Part shown: positions 8,213 through 12,729 of the stretch, piece after piece
How positions within the stretch are numbered: position 1 is the stretch's first letter
How the letters are laid out: the number at the start of each line of letters is the position of its first letter
Origin: Candidatus Sumerlaeota bacterium
GTDB lineage: Bacteria; Sumerlaeota; Sumerlaeia; MWCT01
NCBI GenBank assembly: GCA_026398545.1
Contig: JAPLSR010000454.1
Span: 1 to 12,729, forward strand
Direction: 5' to 3'
DNA: 12,729 nt
The notes under the pieces: model-generated
Database searches by the model: none
What the model was told of the DNA's origin: nothing
Seen by the model: the letters and a program-made list of their open reading frames with translations, nothing else
Made by a program: the position numbers and the translations under genes

Positions 8213-8344
8213 ATGATGTCCAAGTGAATCTGGCAGGTGGCTTACTGAGTCAAGAAATATTTCCTTATTGACAATATCCTTTATGTGAGTGAAAGACCTT
8301 CATTATTTGAAATATTATATGTAGTATCTGTGTGCCACCATGAT

Positions 8345-8356
8345 ACCCATATGGGT
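8345..8356. promoter_or_regulatory. Perfect 12-base palindrome, possible operator
   Basis: ACCCATATGGGT is its own reverse complement and lies 26 bases upstream of the TTG start at 8383, within the 170-base spacer after asnB. A dyad this exact near a gene start could bind a dimeric regulator; it could also be chance. The rest of the spacer (8213-8344) shows no gene; TTGACA at 8268-8273 has no convincing -10 partner. Confidence 0.3.
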
Positions 8357-8368
8357 TTGACTGTAAAG

Positions 8369-8382
8369 GAAGGAAATCCTTC
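8369..8382 (+). promoter_or_regulatory. Ribosome site inside a small inverted repeat before the TTG start
   Basis: GAAGGA (8369-8374) and TCCTTC (8377-8382) are complementary, and the left arm contains the Shine-Dalgarno sequence for the TTG at 8383. Five pairs could form around a four-base loop, hiding the ribosome site. The purine run AAGGAAGGAAA strongly supports initiation at this TTG despite the weak start codon. Confidence 0.35.
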
Positions 8383-8808
8383 TTGATAAAGTATCAAACA
8401 GTCATTTTCTTTTTTGTGCTTGTTTTATCAGCAAGCCTGAGGGTGTGGGGGGAGGATTTGTTGGCGGAACAGGTCAGGAGGGAGATACAGGAAGAGGAGA
8501 AGATGAGAGAGTTATTCAGAAGTGTCCCGCCCCGACCATTTCCCCGCCTCCCCCAAGGCATGTTACGTCATGTCATGTTTCTCTTTGTTGACCATTGGGA
8601 GCCCGGATATGGCTCGGTTGCACTGACTAAAGCCAACCTGTGGTATGAGGATTATGGCAGGATGGCGCGTCGGCACGTGGATGCTGATGGCTGCCACCCC
8701 AAGCATGACTGGTTCTGTCTTTACTTGGAGAAGAAACCGCTTCAGATTATTGCCAAGACGGTGTTTGATGGATTGGGAAAGATACAACAGGTAGCAGCCG
8801 GGCTCTGA
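8383..8808 (+). pseudogene. Truncated secreted protein, polysaccharide-deacetylase-like N-terminal fragment
   Basis: The frame gives 141 residues. Residues 1-23 form a signal peptide (short basic start, hydrophobic VIFFFVLVLSA, cleavage likely after VWG), so the product would be exported. A charged helix follows (EEQ-rich, 24-46), then LRHVMFLFVDHWEPGYG at 61-77, which resembles the DHxEP strand of polysaccharide-deacetylase-like proteins seen in exopolysaccharide loci (tentative, from memory of the pattern). WYEDYGRMARRHVDADG and PKHDWFCLYLE continue in the same style, but the chain stops soon after LGKIQ, well short of a full deacetylase domain, and the last residues QVAAGL look foreign. 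No continuation is seen in other frames downstream. I read this as a gene cut by deletion or rearrangement, though a short functional secreted protein is possible. Start TTG is supported by a strong ribosome site. Confidence 0.55.
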
Positions 8809-8825
8809 AATCTTTTCCATTGTTT

Positions 8826-8856
8826 CCCTGTTTCCCCGTTTCCCCCACTCTCCCCC
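8826..8856 (-). other. Potential G-quadruplex in the spacer between convergent genes
   Basis: On the minus strand there are four G runs (5, 5, 4 and 3 bases; plus-strand C runs at 8852-8856, 8842-8846, 8834-8837, 8826-8828) with loops of 5, 4 and 5 bases. This meets the standard G3+N1-7 pattern. It lies just past the stop of the minus-strand peroxiredoxin-like gene, so it would be in that transcript's 3' tail. For the plus-strand transcript it is C-rich and G-poor, the character of a Rho loading site. The plus strand also shows three loose repeats of GTTTCCC(C). Confidence 0.5.
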
Positions 8857-8862
8857 TCATTT

Positions 8863-9357
8863 TTATTCAGGTGGGGGGATATTCTCCCTGATGAAACGTA
8901 AGACATCCTCTGCATGACCGGTGGGTTCGGGATGGGGGAAAATCTTTCTGATTTTTCCTTTTTCATCGATAACAAATGTGGTCCGCTCAATCCCCCACAC
9001 CTTCATACCATCCAGCGTTCTGGGCTTGAACACGCCGTAACGGCGGCTGGCTTTCATATCGGTGTCGCACAGGAGGAGAAAGGGGATATGGTATTTTGTG
9101 ATGAACTTGGTGTGGGAATCGAGCGTTTCAACACTGATGCCAAGAATCCGCACGCCGATTTTAATGAATTCCTCAAAATGGTCTCGGAAATCGCACGCCA
9201 GTTTGACATCCTCGGGAGCGTTGTTTTTGGGGTAGAAAAAGAGGACGAGGGGTCTATCCTGGAATTCACTGAGCGACACCTCATCCCCGTTGCTCGCCGT
9301 GAGGACAAAATCCGGCGCCAGGTCATTTTCCTTTGGCTGTTCAGCGATTTCCGGCAT
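8863..9357 (-). CDS. Peroxiredoxin-fold protein (Bcp/AhpC-TSA family) lacking the peroxidatic Cys
   Basis: The 164-residue product has the size and order of a Bcp-type peroxiredoxin: APDFVL near residue 14, GDEVSLSEF, RPLVLFFYPK (35-44), GISVETLDSH (73-82), the KYGVF-like RRYGVFKP (105-112), and IERTTFVIDEKGKI (123-136). Such enzymes reduce peroxides in the cytoplasm. At the active site, where E. coli Bcp has TPGC followed by Cys50, this protein reads APEDVKLAC (47-55): the Thr is Ala47 and the peroxidatic Cys is Asp50. C55, at the usual resolving position, and R125 remain; C97 is the only other Cys. Peroxidase activity is therefore doubtful unless C55 takes over. ATG 9357 is preferred over an in-frame TTG at 9384 because GGAG lies 8 bases upstream of it. 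The name bcp is withheld for this reason. Confidence 0.85.
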   Translation of the reverse strand: MPEIAEQPKENDLAPDFVLTASNGDEVSLSEFQDRPLVLFFYPKNNAPEDVKLACDFRDHFEEFIKIGVRILGISVETLDSHTKFITKYHIPFLLLCDTDMKASRRYGVFKPRTLDGMKVWGIERTTFVIDEKGKIRKIFPHPEPTGHAEDVLRFIRENIPPPE

Positions 9358-9390
9358 TTCCTTTTCTCCAATATCTTTTTCCAACTTTCA

Positions 9391-9418
9391 AATATAATGC
9401 CCTCTTTACCCAAATCAA
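9391..9418 (-). promoter_or_regulatory. Candidate promoter for the peroxiredoxin-like gene
   Basis: On the minus strand TTGATT (9413-9418) and TATATT (9391-9396) are spaced 16 bases apart, each a partial sigma-70 match. Transcription would start near 9384, leaving a leader of about 27 bases before ATG 9357. The same bases contain a plus-strand TATAAT (9393-9398) without a good -35 box. Confidence 0.3.
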
Positions 9419-9446
9419 GAGAATTTTCGTCCCTTCGGTTATTTTT

Positions 9447-9548
9447 ATGAAATGCAGTATATGCAAAAAAGACTTGAAAGGTTATGGGGAAGTTATAAAT
9501 AATCATTCACCTTTTTGGGGGGTAGGTTGTAATGAAGATAAAATTTGA
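9447..9548 (+). CDS. Possible 33-residue Cys-containing small protein overlapping dnaN start
   Basis: An ATG at 9447 opens a frame of 33 codons that ends 17 bases inside dnaN. It starts MKCSICKKDLKGYGEV and ends GVGCNEDKI, so it has a C3-x2-C6 pair and one further Cys near the end, a look typical of small metal-binding knuckles. No ribosome site is visible before the ATG, which is a strong point against it. If translated, it would overlap the clamp start and could couple its translation. It could equally be chance coding in the dnaN leader or a relic of a longer zinc-ribbon gene. Confidence 0.22.
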   Translation: MKCSICKKDLKGYGEVINNHSPFWGVGCNEDKI

Positions 9549-10704
9549 GAGTGAGATCAAGGATGAACTCCTTTATGCCACGCGTGTGGTGAGCAGTCTG
9601 GTCCTGCCACAGTCCAGCCTTCCAATCCTGGGGAACATCATGATAAGTGCGTCTGGTGACGAAGTCACCTTTGTCGGAAGTGATATGGATTCCTCCGTTC
9701 GGTGCAAAATCAAGGCGAGCGTTAAGGAGGAGGGCGAGACCACCGTTCCGGCTGGTCCCTTCTCCGAGCTTGTCAAGGAGCTCCCCAAGGCGGATGTCCT
9801 TTTTGAGCTCACAAAGGATGGACTCGTCCATATCGAGGCGGGCAAGAATGATTATGACCTCCAGACCATGCCTGCCACAGATTTTCCCGCCTGGAGCGAT
9901 TTTGAGCCCCTGACGTCTTTTGAGCTTTCTCAGAAGAATTTAAGGAGAATGATTGAAAAAACCCTCTTCGCCATTCCGACGAGAGACCCACGAAAGGTCC
10001 TGATCGGCGCCTATCTGACCGTGGACCTCATTATCCCCGATTTCCTCGATTCTAAGGGGCTGGAAGACCCCGCTCATATCCGCCTTGTGTCCACAGATGG
10101 GAAGAAACTCGGTTATATTGACATGCTTGCCGGCAGGTGCAAGGGGGAATCCGCCATCGGCACCATTATCCCGCAAAAGGTTATGGCAGAACTTGCAAAG
10201 GTGCTCACAGGCGAGGGGCTCGTTGACATCCACCTCGGGGAAAGCAAAATCTCTTTTACCCTTGGTGATACCCAGTTCATCACAAATAAAATAGATGGCG
10301 ATTTTCCCAATTATGAGATGGTGATTCCAAAGGAATTCGACCATGTAGTCGGTTTGAACAAGGAGGCTTTTATCAAGGCGGCAAAAAGGGCGGCAATAAT
10401 GACGGAGTCGCTGAACAATGCCATCTCCTTCCATTTCAAGCCCGGCGAGATGGAACTGGAGGCGTTGACATTTGACCTCGGCTCCTACAAGGGGAGCATC
10501 TTCAAACCGGATGTTGAGTATGAGGGCGAACCCTTCAAACTCTCCTTTAATTATAAATATCTCCTCGAAGCCCTTTTAGTCATGGAGACAGAAAGAATCA
10601 CCCTGCACATGAAAACGCCCTCTCAGCCCATCATCTTTCACGAGGATGGACATTCTGAAACGCTTTTCCTTGTGATGCCTATCAAGATGAGTCAGGTGGA
10701 ATAA
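9532..10704 (+). CDS. dnaN: DNA polymerase III subunit beta (sliding clamp)
   Basis: The 390-residue protein is the ring-forming clamp that tethers DNA polymerase III and other replication and repair partners to DNA. It shows the three repeated clamp domains: SSLPILGNIMI at 28-38, TDFPAW at 116-121, STDGKKLGYIDM at 187-198, DGDFPNYEMVIP at 255-266, FNYKYLLEALLVM at 339-351 and the C-terminal VMPIKM (381-386), part of the partner-binding pocket. Domain II has a loop (about 165-181, IIPDFLDSKGLEDPAHI) that seems longer than in E. coli, and four residues follow the usual end. The ATG at 9532 has TAGG five bases upstream after a GGGGGG run. TTGAAA at 9474-9479 and TATAAA at 9494-9499 lie upstream, but the 14-base spacing is short. 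No dnaA, recF or gyrB is next to it, unlike the classic origin cluster. Confidence 0.93.
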   Translation: MKIKFESEIKDELLYATRVVSSLVLPQSSLPILGNIMISASGDEVTFVGSDMDSSVRCKIKASVKEEGETTVPAGPFSELVKELPKADVLFELTKDGLVHIEAGKNDYDLQTMPATDFPAWSDFEPLTSFELSQKNLRRMIEKTLFAIPTRDPRKVLIGAYLTVDLIIPDFLDSKGLEDPAHIRLVSTDGKKLGYIDMLAGRCKGESAIGTIIPQKVMAELAKVLTGEGLVDIHLGESKISFTLGDTQFITNKIDGDFPNYEMVIPKEFDHVVGLNKEAFIKAAKRAAIMTESLNNAISFHFKPGEMELEALTFDLGSYKGSIFKPDVEYEGEPFKLSFNYKYLLEALLVMETERITLHMKTPSQPIIFHEDGHSETLFLVMPIKMSQVE

Positions 10705-10717
10705 AGGGAAATTGACC

Positions 10718-10749
10718 GATTTAATCATTGAGAGATTGAATCATTGAAA
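10718..10749. repeat. Two-copy 16-base tandem repeat after dnaN
   Basis: Bases 10718-10733 and 10734-10749 match at 14 of 16 positions, sharing the core AATCATTGA. It lies in the 91-base spacer between the convergent dnaN and metalloprotease genes. Function unknown; it may be replication slippage. Confidence 0.5.
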
Positions 10750-10764
10750 TATGCAGTAGGAACC

Positions 10765-10779
10765 TCTTTTCGGAAAAGA
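10765..10779. terminator. Weak A/T-rich hairpin between convergent genes
   Basis: TCTTTT (10765-10770) and AAAAGA (10774-10779) can pair around a CGG loop. Six weak pairs and no following T run make it a poor intrinsic terminator, but it is the only hairpin I see between dnaN and the convergent gene. Confidence 0.2.
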
Positions 10780-10795
10780 AGCCTGCCTGAGAGCC

Positions 10796-12574
10796 TTAAT
10801 AACCCGCCTCTTCTATCAGGATTTGCAGTATCTCCAGTTCATCCCCGTCAAACCACACCTGCTTGCAATGCTCGCAGTTATCAATCTCAATAAAGTATTG
10901 ATAGCTGAAGAGTCGCCTTATCATGCCATATCCGCAGAGGGGGCAGAGGTATGCGGATTTATTTTCCGGCTTGGCATCATCCAGATTTTTGGGCTCGAAC
11001 ACTGAAGCGTGAATATTGATTTGATGCTCTTTCCTCCACAGGTGAGCCTTTTCGAGGAGGCGGGGAGAGGGCTTGTTTTCCCTGCGTGCGATGATGCGGA
11101 TAATGCCTTCCTCTGGAACCATCTTGCCGTAGCAACGTGGGCAAATCCTGATCGGCACGCCCTCTGTATATGAGTTGTGCAGGGTGACGCCGCAGATGGG
11201 ACAGCAATCCCTTTTCATACCTCTTTTATCAGGGTTGCGAAATGCCTCAAGGATGAGCGGGAAGGTGTTAGCTTCTGAGTCGCTCTCCGTTCCGAGGGGA
11301 CGGACAGTGGTCATGCCGGTGAACCAGGGGATGGCAAACAATTTGGAGAGGTGGTAAGGACCCATCCATTGCCCTTTATGGTCGCGAACCTCCCAATAAG
11401 AAGTTGCCGCCGCCCCCTCGGCATGTATCTCGGAGAGCGGAAGATAAGTCTCGGATAATGCCTCGCCTGAGATGTCTTTCATCCGGGCGTTCGCACTGAA
11501 GAACTCTTCCACTGAGGGGATTTTCTCCCTGGCGGCTTCACGCTCCTTATCCTCCTCCTCCAGACCCTGAATTGCCTTGAGAATAGACTTGTTTGCCATA
11601 TCCATCAGTCTTTTGACCCGCTCCAGGGTCGGTGGATGGGTGGCGAACAGCCTGTCGAGCCAGCCTTCCCTGCCTGCCGGTCCGAAGCTTTCCGGCGGGA
11701 CTATGAATATGGGACTGTAATCCTCACCCGCATCGCCGAGGTAGGAAAATTTCTGATGTGCCTTATAGATGGCGCGTGCGAGGGCTTCAGGGTTGCGTGT
11801 CATCTCCACCGCTATGGCGTCGGCAAGATATTCCCGCTGGCGGCTGATAAGGAGGCTGAAAAACTGCACAAAGACATACATTAAACTTGAAAGTAATATG
11901 CCTATGACACCGGTTGCACCCCTGCCCGCATTGTATTGAAGTGACGTAATATTACAAACGGGGATGGATCGTTCTTCCTCCGCCACGAGGGCGTCTGCAA
12001 TACGCCGGAAAATGTTCCCCAGTGCGCAGGAGAATGTGACAAACAAGGCATCGCCGCTCATGATGTGGGCAAGTTCATGTGCCACCGCCGCCTGGATTTC
12101 CTCACGGGTGAACTGTCCGAGCGCACCCTCCGTGACGGCAAGTATCGCCGTCCCGTCCGATGCGATGACGGCGCATGAGTTGACGGCGTTCGCAGGGATG
12201 ACATGCGGTTTTATTTGCTTTTTGCATCCCGCACTCAGACGCATCTCCTCCACAGTATTGATAAATTTTTTATGATAGAGGTCTAAAGGGTCGGGAAGTC
12301 TGGCGCCAAGTTTTTCGAGGATAAATTCTGCGCCGCTGGTCTTCACATCATACCATTGTAAGATGGCAATGACCGTGGCGATGGCAAGGATTATCAGAAG
12401 GTGGTTGTAAGAGAAAAGGGGGATACCTGAAAGGAGTCCAAACAGGAAAATAAAGAATGCGAAGTATAGAACGGCAATCCCCGCGAAGTAAAAGATAATC
12501 AGGAATGAAAAGAGCACCAGCGTCCTGCGCGACTGCCGCACCTCCACCTCATAAAAGGTATCACCGTTTGCCAT
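10796..12574 (-). CDS. Membrane-bound M48 family metalloprotease with GYF-like and double zinc-ribbon tail
   Basis: The 592-residue protein begins with two hydrophobic segments (about 19-48 and 57-74) and then an M48/HtpX-like peptidase domain: AVAHELAHIMSGD at 164-175 gives the zinc site H166-E167-H170, with E248 in SRQREYLADA (244-253) the likely third ligand; another membrane stretch lies near 221-243, and ATHPPTLERVKRL (311-323) closes the domain. M48 enzymes cut membrane or misfolded proteins at the inner membrane. The tail is unusual: an acidic/basic coiled stretch (337-352), a GYF_2-like segment WEVRDHKGQWMGPYHLSKLF (394-413), a zinc ribbon C458/C461 with C478/C481, and a TFIIB-type ribbon C544/C547 with C567/C570 followed by VWFDGDELE. 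The full catalytic set is present. ATG 12574 is preceded by AAGGG about 5 bases upstream. The fragment upstream on the same strand ends 59 bases away. Confidence 0.88.
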   Translation of the reverse strand: MANGDTFYEVEVRQSRRTLVLFSFLIIFYFAGIAVLYFAFFIFLFGLLSGIPLFSYNHLLIILAIATVIAILQWYDVKTSGAEFILEKLGARLPDPLDLYHKKFINTVEEMRLSAGCKKQIKPHVIPANAVNSCAVIASDGTAILAVTEGALGQFTREEIQAAVAHELAHIMSGDALFVTFSCALGNIFRRIADALVAEEERSIPVCNITSLQYNAGRGATGVIGILLSSLMYVFVQFFSLLISRQREYLADAIAVEMTRNPEALARAIYKAHQKFSYLGDAGEDYSPIFIVPPESFGPAGREGWLDRLFATHPPTLERVKRLMDMANKSILKAIQGLEEEDKEREAAREKIPSVEEFFSANARMKDISGEALSETYLPLSEIHAEGAAATSYWEVRDHKGQWMGPYHLSKLFAIPWFTGMTTVRPLGTESDSEANTFPLILEAFRNPDKRGMKRDCCPICGVTLHNSYTEGVPIRICPRCYGKMVPEEGIIRIIARRENKPSPRLLEKAHLWRKEHQINIHASVFEPKNLDDAKPENKSAYLCPLCGYGMIRRLFSYQYFIEIDNCEHCKQVWFDGDELEILQILIEEAGY

Positions 12575-12633
12575 CTAACCCTTCAGAACCCTTTTTCCCC
12601 ACAAGTTTTCACTTAATGATGAGTTTTTATTTT

Positions 12634-12729
12634 TCAGAAGCCCCAGCCGTATTCGCTCTTGAAGGTTTGCCAATTCGCGCCGTCAAATTGATACCAGGTG
12701 ATAATCGCATTGCCATTGTTGTCCATCGC
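12634..12729 (-). CDS. C-terminal end of a repeat-type (beta-propeller-like) protein, cut by window edge
   Basis: The last 31 residues of a minus-strand frame end in a TGA at 12634-12636. They include DNNGNAIITWYQFDG, NWQTFKSEYGWGF, matching the style of repeated secreted beta-propeller or sheet modules with D.nGNAi..W.q.dG units (pattern knowledge, not a search). The rest of the gene is outside the window. It lies upstream of the metalloprotease gene on the same strand, with 59 bases between, so the two could be cotranscribed. Confidence 0.55.
   Translation of the reverse strand, partial: AMDNNGNAIITWYQFDGANWQTFKSEYGWGF

Noticed and set aside
8230..8246. Sigma-54-like sequence CTGGCAGGTGGCTTACT after asnB
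   Set aside because: The -24 GG is present, but the -12 GC is AC, a position that is nearly invariant in real sigma-54 promoters.
8268..8273. TTGACA as a -35 box for the secreted gene
   Set aside because: No acceptable -10 element occurs 16-18 bases downstream (the bases there are TGAAAG-like).
8821..8846. GTTTCCC repeats as a CRISPR-like or mobile-element signature
   Set aside because: Units are only 8-9 bases, imperfect and lack spacers; they are better described as a low-complexity C-rich tract.
8914..9450. 178-codon plus-strand frame opposite the peroxiredoxin-like gene
   Set aside because: The minus-strand frame has a clear peroxiredoxin fold and a good ribosome site; the opposite frame shows no family signature.

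Overview
The window looks like a piece of an uncultivated, moderately G+C Gram-negative bacterium. Signal-peptide and membrane-protein features, a bacterial sliding clamp and an extracellular-polysaccharide type gene set support 'bacterium'. I cannot name a phylum from this sequence alone. TTG and possibly GTG starts are used. Base composition is uneven: bases 241-300 hold 22 G+C of 60, while bases 7081-7140 hold 35 of 60, so the surface-polysaccharide part may be a mosaic.

Bases 1-8212 are a surface glycan / exopolysaccharide assembly locus. A cut-off reading frame (2-154) is followed by a plus-strand set: SAM methyltransferase, family GT4 glycosyltransferase, and a second methyltransferase with a zinc-ribbon N-terminus. 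A convergent minus-strand gene encodes a two-domain GT4-GT2 glycosyltransferase (3073-5010). From a divergent promoter region (about 5011-5155) a second plus-strand unit begins: another GT4 enzyme and an AsnB-type glutamine-dependent amidotransferase. This combination of GT4 enzymes, an AsnB-like amidotransferase and a deacetylase-like remnant resembles exosortase-associated polysaccharide loci, but no exosortase or PEP-CTERM protein is in the window.

Bases 8213-8862 hold a secreted, apparently truncated protein (8383-8808) and a C-rich spacer whose minus strand fits a G-quadruplex pattern.

Bases 8863-12729 are mostly housekeeping in character. They hold a minus-strand peroxiredoxin-fold protein that lacks the usual peroxidatic cysteine, a plus-strand DNA polymerase III beta clamp (dnaN), a convergent membrane-bound M48 metalloprotease with an unusual C-terminal GYF-like and double zinc-ribbon tail, and the 3' end of a repeat-type protein running off the right edge.

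I see no CRISPR array, tRNA, rRNA, transposase or attachment site. I do not see a coherent new multi-gene system. The best leads are single oddities: the collapsed GT4-GT2 fusion, the peroxiredoxin without its catalytic Cys, the M48/zinc-ribbon architecture, and the truncated secreted protein beside a G4-prone spacer.
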